This document shows, in pieces, positions 8,343 to 15,108 of a DNA stretch of 54,056 nucleotides; positions within the stretch are counted from its first letter, which is position 1, and every line of letters begins with the position of its first letter. The translations under genes and the position numbers were made by a program. The stretch is from a virus. The stretch covers positions 1 to 54,056 of IMG/VR virus record IMGVR_UViG_3300027844_001132; one strand, 5' to 3'. The notes beneath the pieces are model-generated. The model was given only the letters and a program-made list of their open reading frames with translations, did not search any database and had not been told where the DNA came from.

Positions 8343-8500
8343 TGATGTGGATAAGAATTAAAATTTTTTGGAATCTAATTAAGTTTACTATTGCCGCAGG
8401 TGTGAAGATGATAACAGACAGCATGAAAGAAGAAGCACAAACTTATAAAGAAGAAAGAGAACTTCAGAAGAAGATAAAGAAAAACGATGAAAAAGACTAG
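8339..8500 (+). CDS. Small membrane-anchored protein
   Basis: Three consecutive ATG codons (8339, 8342, 8345) share the frame, so the exact start is open. The 53-residue product has an N-terminal hydrophobic segment (WNLIKFTIAAGVKMI) and a Lys/Glu tail predicted to face the cytoplasm. It overlaps both neighbours. Confidence 0.5.
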   Translation: MMMWIRIKIFWNLIKFTIAAGVKMITDSMKEEAQTYKEERELQKKIKKNDEKD

Positions 8501-8570
8501 ACACGAGGGCGATGAATCAACCGTTTCGTTTTGGCTATATATGAAAGCTCTCTACAAGGACGAAGAGTGA
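8487..8570 (+). CDS. Tiny 27-residue ORF
   Basis: This frame runs MKKTRHEGDESTVSFWLY then MKALYKDEE. It overlaps the genes on either side in the pattern seen for real genes here. Short enough that it could be chance. Confidence 0.3.
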   Translation: MKKTRHEGDESTVSFWLYMKALYKDEE

Positions 8571-8656
8571 AGAAAATAATTTTAAATTTAATTATACTAA
8601 ACCTAGTACAAATACAAATAACATTAGTAACGATTCAGTTACTCTTGGTGTTATAA
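8567..8656 (+). CDS. Tiny hydrophobic peptide, GTG start
   Basis: GTGA overlaps the upstream stop and encodes 29 residues that are almost all Ile, Leu, Val, Asn, Gln and Thr, i.e. a single membrane span. It may be a small membrane toxin-like or regulatory peptide, or a spurious frame in AT-rich DNA. Confidence 0.3.
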   Translation: MKKIILNLIILNLVQIQITLVTIQLLLVL

Positions 8657-8871
8657 TAGAGGTCTTGACTAGCCACTTACCGAACCAGCAAGTCGACCAG
8701 CAACCTTCTCGCTCACCTTCGCGTGCGCACGGGCAATGCCAGACGGGACTTAGGCTTTAAGCGGATATTGTTGTGGAAGCAACAAAGGAGATAGGGGAGT
8801 GTAAAATAAGGCGCTTCGCTCCAACGTATCTCCTGTCAGGAACCTCTACTCACTATAGAAAGAGAACAAAA
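8657..8871 (+). promoter_or_regulatory. Structured leader of the glutamine synthetase gene
   Basis: The 215 bases before the chosen start are GC-rich compared with their surroundings and hold several possible stems: GGTC-TT-GACT pairing with AGTC-GACC (8661-8698 area), TTGTTG/CAACAA, and GGAGATA/TATCTCC around the last 60 bases. CGCTCACC followed by GACGG-ACTTAGG resembles the order of conserved blocks I recall for the glutamine-sensing glnA RNA (CGUUCACC, GACGGAAGUAGG), but bases differ and I cannot fold it confidently. ACTCACTATAGAAAGAG lies at 8847-8863. A cis-acting RNA is likely; a glutamine aptamer is a weak hypothesis. Confidence 0.4.
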
Positions 8872-9921
8872 ATGCATTTCGGGAGAGAGGAAGACGTGGC
8901 CACGCAGACACTACTAGAATACGTTTGGCTCGACGTAAACGACCAATTACGCAGTAAAATAAAGATTACAAGCATAGAGATTAATGACCTGAGAGACGTG
9001 CCGCTCTGGGGTTATGACGGATCGTCAACTGGTCAAGCACCTGGCGATGATTCAGATCGCAAACTAATTCCCGTCAAAATCTATCATAATCCATTTCATT
9101 TTAGTGGTTGGCTCGTCATGTGTTCAACCGAAAAGAGAGAGGCAATAACGTTTGTTGACTCCGATAGTTACTGGTTTGGATTCGAACAAGAATACTTCAT
9201 CACCAAACAATCGACGCAATTCGGACAGAAAGCAAAGCCCGTTGGCTGGCCTGAAGGTCTAGTTATTCCAGGACCTCAAGGACCATATTACTGCGGTGTG
9301 GGAGCAAGCAAAGTTGCTGGAAGAGATATAGTAACTGACCACATGGAAGCATGCATAGAAGCAGAGATCCCGATCACGGGTACGAACGCAGAAGTAGCTC
9401 TCGGTCAATGGGAATATCAGGTGTTCAGTAAAGGTGCAAAAAATGCTGGTGACGACCTCTGGATGTCACGATATCTGCTCGAGCGTATTGCAGAAGAACA
9501 TGATTGTGATATTAATAGAGAACCCAAACCCATCAAAGGAGACTGGAATGGTTCCGGCATGCATACAAATTTTAGTACAAGCGAGATGAGAAACAACTCA
9601 TCACACGAGGTCTATATGCAAGTCTTAGAGGCACTGAAAGAAAGACATGCCGAACACATAGCTGTATATGGCAAAGACAATGATCAACGAATGACAGGTA
9701 AGCATGAGACAGCATCAATAGACGAGTTTACTTATGGTGAGGGTAATAGAGGTGCTAGCGTAAGGATACCACCAGAGACAGTTGAATCAAACTATACAAC
9801 AGGTTACCTAGAAGATAGACGACCAGCAGGCAATGCTAATCCATATGACATAACAAAAGCTATAATAGAAACAATTACACCCACAAGAAAAATCAATGAT
9901 CAAGGAGTTGGAAATCATTAA
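8872..9921 (+). CDS. glnII: Glutamine synthetase, type II (eukaryote-like, GlnII)
   Basis: The 349-residue product makes glutamine from glutamate, ammonia and ATP. LEYVWLD near the N-terminus, WGYDGSSTGQAPG, FGFEQEY (Glu metal ligands), GPYYCGVGA, NAEVALGQWE, DWNGSGMHTN, TGKHETA and NRGASVRIP follow in the order of the short GSII enzymes (about 340-370 residues), not the about 470-residue bacterial GlnA. An upstream in-frame GTG at 8773 adds 33 residues lying in the structured leader, so the ATG at 8872 is preferred. It stands behind a long leader that may regulate it. It would raise nitrogen assimilation during infection. Confidence 0.9.
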   Translation: MHFGREEDVATQTLLEYVWLDVNDQLRSKIKITSIEINDLRDVPLWGYDGSSTGQAPGDDSDRKLIPVKIYHNPFHFSGWLVMCSTEKREAITFVDSDSYWFGFEQEYFITKQSTQFGQKAKPVGWPEGLVIPGPQGPYYCGVGASKVAGRDIVTDHMEACIEAEIPITGTNAEVALGQWEYQVFSKGAKNAGDDLWMSRYLLERIAEEHDCDINREPKPIKGDWNGSGMHTNFSTSEMRNNSSHEVYMQVLEALKERHAEHIAVYGKDNDQRMTGKHETASIDEFTYGEGNRGASVRIPPETVESNYTTGYLEDRRPAGNANPYDITKAIIETITPTRKINDQGVGNH

Positions 9922-9923
9922 TT

Positions 9924-10100
9924 ATGAAAGAAGATAAAAGAACGCGAACAGCACAATCTTTATATCCATGTACAATGTATCGCATAGTACTTAAAGAAGA
10001 AGTAGAATGGTTGAGAACTATGATCAAACCTGAAGAAACCGGACATATTCATACAACTATAAGAACATTAGAACATCGTATCAAAGAACTTGAAGAATAA
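9924..10100 (+). CDS. Small conserved phage protein, helical
   Basis: This 58-residue frame starts 2 bases after the glutamine synthetase stop. EEVEWLRTMIKPEETGHIHTT followed by a heptad C-terminus (LEHRIKELEE) matches a small protein type that I recall as common in marine T4-like phages. No function is known. Confidence 0.6.
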   Translation: MKEDKRTRTAQSLYPCTMYRIVLKEEVEWLRTMIKPEETGHIHTTIRTLEHRIKELEE

Positions 10101-10530
10101 TAACTATAAGATTCATTAAGAATCCATAGAGAGAGACCACCAATCATCGACTTTTCTTCGTTTTTTAGCCCTCTTTTGCCCTGTATCTCGTATATCATAC
10201 ATTACTCCTCATCCCGGGATCTCTTCTATCGAACAGGAATCTCGGATATGAGACCGATTAGAAACGGTAAATAAACGGGGTTAATGCGCTGTAGAAGCTG
10301 CATAAATGTTCTCAGAGAGTGGATATAAACGGCCTAGTCGGCAAAAATCCGAAAAATTTACAAAACAATTATAATTTTCTACTACCGGCATGACTACCGG
10401 CATTACCGGCATGACTACCGGCATGAAAACTATAGACTTTTCAGGCCCATATGAATAGTGATATACTGAATCAACAACTGCAGTAACGTGTCAGCTACGC
10501 TGTAGGTTTCTGTAAAAAAAGGAAAGTTTC
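10101..10530 (+). other. Non-coding stretch 1, no gene found
   Basis: No credible coding frame exists on either strand. GATTC/GAATC (10110-10125 area) forms a small hairpin directly after the upstream gene. AAACGG occurs three times between 10260 and 10345, and the iteron cluster at 10383-10424 follows. A possible phage-specific start motif CATAGAGAGAGA lies at 10125. It could hold small RNAs or a regulatory hub; nothing was recognised by family. Confidence 0.5.
10383..10424 (+). repeat. Four direct copies of TACCGGCAT (iterons)
   Basis: TACCGGCAT starts at 10383, 10395, 10404 and 10416, giving spacings of 12, 9 and 12 bases. Each contains the palindromic core CCGG. Short iterons next to a promoter region typically bind a regulator or initiator. 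They lie 167 bases upstream of the -10 start of the next promoter. Confidence 0.8.
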
Positions 10531-10540
10531 TTTGTCAATA

Positions 10541-10589
10541 ATATCAACGCACTCTAGGTAACTCATTGAGGTTGTTGCGAAAGAAAAAC
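10541..10589 (+). promoter_or_regulatory. Conserved promoter-upstream box (copy 1)
   Basis: ATATCAACG, GGTAACTCATTGAG (10557-10570) and TTGCGAAAGAAAAAC (10575-10589) lie 50, 34 and 16 bases before the -35 box. The same three blocks at the same distances precede the promoter at 18833, and the last block alone precedes the one at 12240. It is probably an operator or activator site shared by early promoters. Confidence 0.65.
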
Positions 10590-10590
10590 C

Positions 10591-10619
10591 GTGACATTTC
10601 TCTTAAATAGTAGTATAAT
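10591..10619 (+). promoter_or_regulatory. Sigma70 promoter
   Basis: GTGACA (10591-10596) and TATAAT (10614-10619) with 17-base spacing. It is followed by ATATAGAGAATAAAG, an initial transcribed sequence repeated after the promoters at 33681 and 36595. It drives 10649 and following genes. Confidence 0.8.
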
Positions 10620-10648
10620 ATATATAGAGAATAAAGAGAGAGGACATT

Positions 10649-10843
10649 ATGAGAAGATTGAGTGAAATAGATAAAAGCGATTTAGATTTGTGTCAACCAC
10701 ATCGTGATTTGGTTGGTGCTTATCACACGTTCGTCGATGAGAATTACGACGACATCGGCAGAATTAGCTTAGCAGAGAGTAAGGCTGGAGGAGGTCCGTT
10801 TCTGGATCTCGAAGGTTATCTGTATCATATGGATGAATTATAA
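10649..10843 (+). CDS. Small acidic early protein
   Basis: The ATG follows AGAGAGAGGACATT. The 64-residue product is acidic (many Asp, Glu), with no recognised motif. First gene behind a sigma70 promoter, which suggests an early host-takeover role, but this is inference. Confidence 0.6.
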   Translation: MRRLSEIDKSDLDLCQPHRDLVGAYHTFVDENYDDIGRISLAESKAGGGPFLDLEGYLYHMDEL

Positions 10844-10864
10844 TAACATATCATGAGAGAGATT

Positions 10865-11233
10865 ATGAGTATTGAAGTACACGTACAGTCAGCAATACGT
10901 GAAAATTATGGTGCCCACGCATGGGACGGAATAGGCGAGTGCCCGCAGATGTGGAAGAATAAGAGTGGAGATAACTACATTATCTCAAATGCTCCATCTA
11001 TAGAAGACGCTGTAGATTTCGTTTACAGTTACATTGTTAATCCCCCTAATGAATATTTCACCGAAGAAATTCTTGGTGGAACAGAAGTCACTGAATACTT
11101 TCAAACTGAAATTGAGTGTTATACTAATGGTGAGATTTCACCAGTTCGTGTAGACTGGACTTCTCGTTTTGAAAAATATCCAACTAAGGTGATTTCCGAT
11201 ATGACCGCTGAACGAAAGAGGCTATATGCATAA
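10865..11233 (+). CDS. Unknown early protein
   Basis: The start at 10865 is preferred to 10853 because GAGAGAGATT lies directly before it. The 122-residue product contains HAWDGIGECPQMWKNKSG and a mixed alpha/beta pattern. Family unknown. It overlaps the next gene by 8 bases. Confidence 0.55.
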   Translation: MSIEVHVQSAIRENYGAHAWDGIGECPQMWKNKSGDNYIISNAPSIEDAVDFVYSYIVNPPNEYFTEEILGGTEVTEYFQTEIECYTNGEISPVRVDWTSRFEKYPTKVISDMTAERKRLYA

Positions 11234-11474
11234 TCAACCCGTGGACGAAATGTGTGATTCGTGCAATGAATTTTCAGACCGAATATCAGGTCAACTAGAT
11301 CAGCTAGATACGCTCTTGGCGATTTGGCAAAACAGTGACCGTTCAGATACAACTCTCTATAATAGACTGCAAAAAACCATAGAGCATCTGAACGGGGCTG
11401 TAGACATATATGAACAGGACGTAGCAGAGTTCGAACTGCTGCAGTATATACATGATGGTGAACTGCTTAATTGA
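11226..11474 (+). CDS. Unknown acidic helical protein with an N-terminal CxxC
   Basis: The 82-residue product starts MHNQPVDEMCDSCNEF and continues as a long acidic helix (heptad-like leucines). A single CxxC could bind metal in a dimer. It ends the small early operon before the long non-coding region. Confidence 0.55.
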   Translation: MHNQPVDEMCDSCNEFSDRISGQLDQLDTLLAIWQNSDRSDTTLYNRLQKTIEHLNGAVDIYEQDVAEFELLQYIHDGELLN

Positions 11475-11870
11475 AGTTCATCTCAACAGGGGCTTCGCGC
11501 TTCCATCTCTCTCGCCGCCGGAGTCCCTGTCTCATTACTATAGAGAGAGCGTCTATATAAGAACTGTATAGCTAAGCACTTATCCGAGAGGTCCGACCAG
11601 AGCTCCTACGTAGCCGTTTCGGCGAGCAAGCGTGAACATGCATCCTACGGGGACAGTAGTTATAAGTGTTATGGAGGACAATGTGAACGTGGGATAAGCT
11701 CAGAGCTACGCAATAGAATTGTCCTCTGCTATATCGTATTAGATAGCGAGCAGAGTAGTCCTCCTGCTCATCATGATTGAAGCAGAGGATTCAGTGTCGT
11801 CAAACTAGTGTAGCATATCTGCAACGCACATGACGCGGCTAGGCAAGTGCTAGCTACAAGCTTAGTAGAG
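11475..11870 (+). ncRNA. Candidate large structured non-coding RNA region
   Basis: No coding frame is present but many exact stems can be drawn in series: ACAGGG/CCCTGT (11486-11491 with 11525-11530), AGCACTTAT/ATAAGTGTT (11575-11583 with 11662-11670, one G-U), GAGGACAAT/ATTGTCCTC (11674-11682 with 11718-11726), CTCTGCT/AGCAGAG (11724-11730 with 11749-11755), an 8-bp stem with one bulge at 11760-11788, and TGTAGC/GCTACA (11809-11814 with 11853-11858). GC content is above the genome average. This density of adjacent helices is unusual for spacer DNA. Whether it is one RNA or several, and its ends, cannot be told by eye. Confidence 0.5.
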
Positions 11871-11898
11871 GTATGAAACGGTCAACACACTCTGCTCG

Positions 11899-11985
11899 TT
11901 TCTATAGAGAGATAAAAGAACACAACCATTAATACTATAGAGAGATAGATGTACACAGCAGCTGTATACTATAGAGAGATAGATT
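11899..11985 (+). repeat. Repeats of CTATAGAGAGATA
   Basis: TTCTATAGAGAGATAAAAG (11899), ATACTATAGAGAGATAGATG (11932) and ATACTATAGAGAGATAGATT (11966) are near-identical, the last two 34 bases apart. Related sites ACTATAGAGAGA at 11537 and CACTATAGAAAGAGA at 8850 also lie in non-coding DNA. They may be RNA start or processing sites, or ribosome-site-bearing leaders of tiny ORFs. Confidence 0.6.
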
Positions 11986-12031
11986 GACCCCCCCACCTGC
12001 AATAGAGTGTACCGTAATCGTCATAACCCTA

Positions 12032-12080
12032 TAGGCTTAGGCACGAGGCTATAACCTTAACCTAAAACAAAATTTTTTTT
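12032..12080 (+). terminator. Possible Rho-independent terminator
   Basis: TAGGCTTAGG (12032-12041) pairs with CCTTAACCTA (12055-12064) at 8 of 10 positions, followed after an A-rich gap by eight T residues (12073-12080). The gap weakens it as a terminator. It would end transcripts from the non-coding RNA region. Confidence 0.35.
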
Positions 12081-12239
12081 CTAATGCTAATTAACCAAAC
12101 CTCCGCATTCGGGTCACCTTTCTCCACGGCATACAGTTAGCTAGAGAGAGTCTGGACAGGCCTTGGCGTTCCTGCTTCCCCGTTACCTGCAAAGGACAGA
12201 GTCTCGGAAAATTTTTTTTTCATTTGCGAAAGAAAAACA
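12081..12239 (+). other. Spacer between possible terminator and promoter
   Basis: This stretch has no coding frame. It contains a nine-T run (12212-12220) and ends with TTGCGAAAGAAAAAC (12224-12238), the proximal block of the conserved promoter-upstream box. GC-rich blocks at 12140-12195 may fold but no clear long stem was found. Confidence 0.4.
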
Positions 12240-12268
12240 TTGACATTTTGCCTAGAATGTATTATAAT
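12240..12268 (+). promoter_or_regulatory. Sigma70 promoter, consensus boxes
   Basis: TTGACA (12240-12245) and TATAAT (12263-12268) with 17-base spacing, 49 bases before the HTH gene start. The -35 is preceded by the shared block TTGCGAAAGAAAAAC at the same distance as in the other early promoters. Confidence 0.85.
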
Positions 12269-12317
12269 AATAGAATATTATTTAAACAATTAACCAACAT
12301 CTAAGAAAAGATATATT

Positions 12318-13136
12318 ATGGCTAAAGCGAAAACATACAACTATAAAGGCAAAACTCTTTCGATGAAAGAATTAGCAGAGATCTTCAATCTTTCGTATTG
12401 TAGAATGAGTAATCTAATGCATAAGTTTAATCACGATGCGGCCGCAATTGCTGCTGACAGATCGGCAGAGGGTGCGAAACGGTCCGGAAAGAATGCAAAG
12501 AAATTTGCTGTGGATACTGCAGGGATGACTAAGATGACCGTAGCAGAGATTGCAAAAGTAACAGGATTCTCTAATGCAGCGATTAGCGGTAAGATAAAGC
12601 GTGGCGTCTGTGGACTAGCATTGTTAAAGAGTAAGAAGAAAAAAGGAGTCGCAACGAAAAAAATTGCAGTTCGGATGCAGACAACAACACGGAGTGATAA
12701 GAACTTACTAAGTAGACAAGCACAAAGCGATGTTGGAGAAGCTAAAGACTGTAGAGATATGGATAGACATGAGATCAGAAATGCAGTAGAGGACTATCTA
12801 GCAGCCGGTGGAAAAATACAGAAACTTGTTGCGGATGGAAATATAGATGGACAGAGCTGGAAGGACCAAGCAAAGAAGTCTTGGAATAAAAGAACTACAC
12901 TTGCATCGAAGCAGAAGAAGGCCGCCGCTGCCGCCGCAAAGAAAAAGGAAACAGTCGTTGCAGAAAAGGGAAAGATGGATGTAAATGATTTCATAAAGGA
13001 ACTAGAGAGTGAGAGAGATCAAAGGAGAGCCTATGGAGAAGTCCTACACTTAGCTGGATCAGGATTAGCGGCCTCTCCTATTCTCGATACGGATTTAGAA
13101 GTTAGCTTGCCCGATTTAGAAGTTTCTAAGGTTTAG
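12318..13136 (+). CDS. Basic protein with two helix-turn-helix-like segments
   Basis: The 272-residue protein is strongly basic. Residues about 13-37 (LSMKELAEIFNLSYCRMSNL) and about 73-96 (MTVAEIAKVTGFSNAAISGK) both look like HTH units with the typical A-x3-G/N-x-S spacing. A Lys/Ala-rich linker (about 190-215) and an acidic C-terminus follow. It has its own consensus promoter and is flanked by structured non-coding DNA, which suits a regulator or nucleoid-type protein. DNA binding is inferred; target sites could be the promoter boxes or iterons nearby. Confidence 0.55.
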   Translation: MAKAKTYNYKGKTLSMKELAEIFNLSYCRMSNLMHKFNHDAAAIAADRSAEGAKRSGKNAKKFAVDTAGMTKMTVAEIAKVTGFSNAAISGKIKRGVCGLALLKSKKKKGVATKKIAVRMQTTTRSDKNLLSRQAQSDVGEAKDCRDMDRHEIRNAVEDYLAAGGKIQKLVADGNIDGQSWKDQAKKSWNKRTTLASKQKKAAAAAAKKKETVVAEKGKMDVNDFIKELESERDQRRAYGEVLHLAGSGLAASPILDTDLEVSLPDLEVSKV

Positions 13137-13156
13137 AGAAAGAGTGATGGGCCGAA

Positions 13157-13171
13157 GGGCGCTTCGCGCCC
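13157..13171 (+). terminator. Strong GC hairpin after the HTH gene
   Basis: GGGCGC/GCGCCC with a TTC loop, 20 bases after the stop codon. There is no T-run, so it may be a Rho-dependent end, an RNA-stability element or part of the following structured RNA. Confidence 0.45.
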
Positions 13172-13286
13172 TAGACCACTAATAAATAATAGCCTACGGC
13201 TAAACGAATAGAGAGGTATGGGTAAACTTATAGTGTGCGCGCTGCCGGCGAGTGGACTTCCGAGAGAAGATAAGATGATTTAAAAT

Positions 13287-13446
13287 TGTGGGGTAAACGA
13301 CCACCAAAGCCAGGTCCGGAGGGACGGACTCCTAATTCCTGAGAGTGAGTACGTGATCTACCTAGATGAAGTTAAGAGGTTCTATCAATAAGGCCCACCG
13401 TACGTGCAACGGGATGAGGATAGAATAGTCTAGGCTCTGCCCCACA
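13287..13446 (+). ncRNA. Candidate structured RNA directly upstream of tRNA-Asn
   Basis: TGTGGGG (13287-13293) and CCCCACA (13440-13446) form a 7-bp closing helix over 146 bases. Inside are GTCCG/CGGAC (13314-13318 with 13325-13329) and TTCTATC/GATAGAA (13380-13386 with 13419-13425). No gene fits the 13137-13455 gap. The helix ends 9 bases before the tRNA, so the two were probably co-transcribed and processed. I do not recognise an RNA family. Confidence 0.45.
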
Positions 13447-13455
13447 TGTTTTAAA

Positions 13456-13531
13456 TGCCCAGTAGCTCAGTTGGTAGAGCAAATGACTGTTAATCATTGG
13501 GTCGCTGGTTCGAGCCCGGCCTGGGCAGCCA
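13456..13531 (+). tRNA. tRNA-Asn(GUU)
   Basis: A standard 76-nt cloverleaf with encoded CCA. The acceptor TGCCCAG pairs with CTGGGCA, the anticodon stem AATGA/TCATT carries loop CTGTTAA (anticodon GTT), and the T loop is TTCGAGC. U1-A72 and discriminator G73 match bacterial tRNA-Asn. A second GUU tRNA of very different shape lies at 32531-32640. Confidence 0.95.
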
Positions 13532-13552
13532 CACCCCACCTAAATAGATTAT

Positions 13553-13699
13553 ATGGAAAATAAAATGATACTATTAACTTTTGAGAGAGAAGAATCTCCT
13601 GGTTATGTTTTTAAAAAATACTTTAAGCGTATGAAGGATTTGATTACTTTTACAGAAGAAAGACAACTTACAAAGTTTAAGATAAAAAGTGAAAACTGA
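13553..13699 (+). CDS. Small basic protein
   Basis: This 48-residue frame (MENKMILLTFEREESPGYVF...) overlaps the next frame by 11 bases. It is rich in Lys, Phe and Arg. The family is unknown. Confidence 0.45.
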   Translation: MENKMILLTFEREESPGYVFKKYFKRMKDLITFTEERQLTKFKIKSEN

Positions 13700-13964
13700 A
13701 ATGTACAAAATATCAGTAGAGAATAATTCTTGGGACTATGTTCAAGGAATAATAGAAGCAGAAATCAGTTCAGCTTTTAAAATAAGGGAGCCAATCACAA
13801 TGCCCACTAAAAAAGAAATAAAACAGAATATAAGAAAGACCGTAAAGCAACATCGAAAAGATATACTTAAAAAATATGAAGGGAAGCTATCCGGTCCGTA
13901 TGATCATTTAAAAGAAGGTGTAGATTATTTGGATGACATTCAAAGGAATAAGAAGAGGAAATAA
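13689..13964 (+). CDS. Unknown small basic protein
   Basis: Either the GTG at 13689 or the ATG at 13701 is the start; GTG gives 91 residues. The C-terminal half is a Lys-rich helix (KKEIKQNIRKTVKQHRKDI). It overlaps the following membrane protein by one base. Confidence 0.5.
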   Translation: MKTEMYKISVENNSWDYVQGIIEAEISSAFKIREPITMPTKKEIKQNIRKTVKQHRKDILKKYEGKLSGPYDHLKEGVDYLDDIQRNKKRK

Positions 13965-14143
13965 TGGAATTTTTTATTTGGATTACAATGGTTTATGTAG
14001 TAGGAACATATATGGGATATCGCATTGCTTGGCATATAGCAGTAGATAAGGTTGCTAATAGAACTTTAGAAATGCTTGAATCAGAGGGATATATAAAGAC
14101 TAAAAAAGTAGGTAATGAAACTGAATTCGTAAAGGTTAAATGA
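13964..14143 (+). CDS. Small membrane protein
   Basis: The 59-residue product has one N-terminal span (FFIWITMVYVVGTYMGYRIAW) and a polar tail ending TEFVKVK. I recall this pattern from small proteins in marine T4-like phages. It overlaps the PRPP synthetase start by 4 bases. Confidence 0.6.
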   Translation: MEFFIWITMVYVVGTYMGYRIAWHIAVDKVANRTLEMLESEGYIKTKKVGNETEFVKVK

Positions 14144-15108
14144 AACTGATTGCTGGAAATTCAAATAATAATTTAGCAGTATCCATTGCACAACATTGTG
14201 GTCAACATTTATGTGAAGTAGAACTTATTAAATTTGCAGACAATGAACTCTCATGTATGATTAAAGAGAATGTTCGTGGTGAGGATGTATTCATTATTCA
14301 GAGTATTAGTAATCCTGCTAATGATAATTTAATGGAATTATTGATTCTAATGGATGCTTGTAAGAGAGCATCAGCTGGTAGAATTACTGCAGTGATTCCT
14401 TATTTCGGTTATGCAAGACAAGATAGAAAGCCCGTTTCCAGAACACCTATAACGGCTAGGTTAGTGGCAAACATGTTAGAGACGGCAGGTGCTAATAGAA
14501 TAGTAACAATGGATTTACATGCTGGTCAGATACAAGGGTTCTTTGATATTCCAGTAGATGATTTAGGAGCCATGCCATTGTTTGTTAATGATTTAGAAAC
14601 CCATCCCAATCGAATGATAATAGCAAAGAATGGAGTTATAGTTTCTCCTGATGCAGGTGGTGTTGCCAGAGCAAGAAAGGTGGCTAAGAAGTTACAATTA
14701 GATATAGCGATCATCGATAAACGCAGAGAGCAGGCTAATCAAGTTGCTTCGATGAATGTTATTGGAAATGTGAATAAGAAAAAATGTATAATAGTAGATG
14801 ATATTGTAGATACTGGTAATACACTTATTAAAGCTGCCGAGGCATTAAAGAAAGAAGGTGCTATTGAAGTTATGGCTTATATTACTCATGGTGTATTAAG
14901 TGAGAATGGCGCACGTAAAATGGAAGAGTCTGAGGCTTTATCAACTTTAGTAATAACAGATACTATTCAGCAAGAGAGATTGAGACACAATTTCTCCGCA
15001 CCGACTGGAGGAAACAATAGCGTAGAGGTATTATCAATAGCACCCATGTTTGCAGAAGCAATTAGAAGAATTAATCATAATGAATCTATTTCTATTTTAT
15101 TTGAATGA
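14140..15108 (+). CDS. prs: Ribose-phosphate pyrophosphokinase (PRPP synthetase)
   Basis: The 322-residue product, the normal class I length, makes PRPP from ribose 5-phosphate and ATP for nucleotide synthesis. The catalytic flexible-loop region PYFGYARQDRK, MDLHAGQIQGFF and the PRPP loop VDDIVDTGNT are intact, in family order. It overlaps the upstream and downstream genes by 4 bases, so it is translated with the radical SAM gene. It would support phage nucleotide demand. Confidence 0.93.
   Translation: MKLIAGNSNNNLAVSIAQHCGQHLCEVELIKFADNELSCMIKENVRGEDVFIIQSISNPANDNLMELLILMDACKRASAGRITAVIPYFGYARQDRKPVSRTPITARLVANMLETAGANRIVTMDLHAGQIQGFFDIPVDDLGAMPLFVNDLETHPNRMIIAKNGVIVSPDAGGVARARKVAKKLQLDIAIIDKRREQANQVASMNVIGNVNKKKCIIVDDIVDTGNTLIKAAEALKKEGAIEVMAYITHGVLSENGARKMEESEALSTLVITDTIQQERLRHNFSAPTGGNNSVEVLSIAPMFAEAIRRINHNESISILFE

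Noticed and set aside
8847-8863. A true T7-type promoter before glutamine synthetase
   Set aside because: Only the ACTCACTATAG part matches, the upstream half does not, and no single-subunit RNA polymerase gene is in the window. Kept only as a repeat motif.
8773-8871. GTG at 8773 as the glutamine synthetase start
   Set aside because: The extra 33 residues fall in a stem-forming leader and precede the normal GSII N-terminus; ATG 8872 fits better.
10383-10424. Short repeats as a CRISPR array
   Set aside because: The 9-base units and 0-3-base gaps are far too short for CRISPR repeats and spacers; iterons fit better.
13287-13446. RNase P RNA
   Set aside because: GGGGTAAACG recalls part of RNase P RNA, but the universal P4 sequences are absent and the length is too short.
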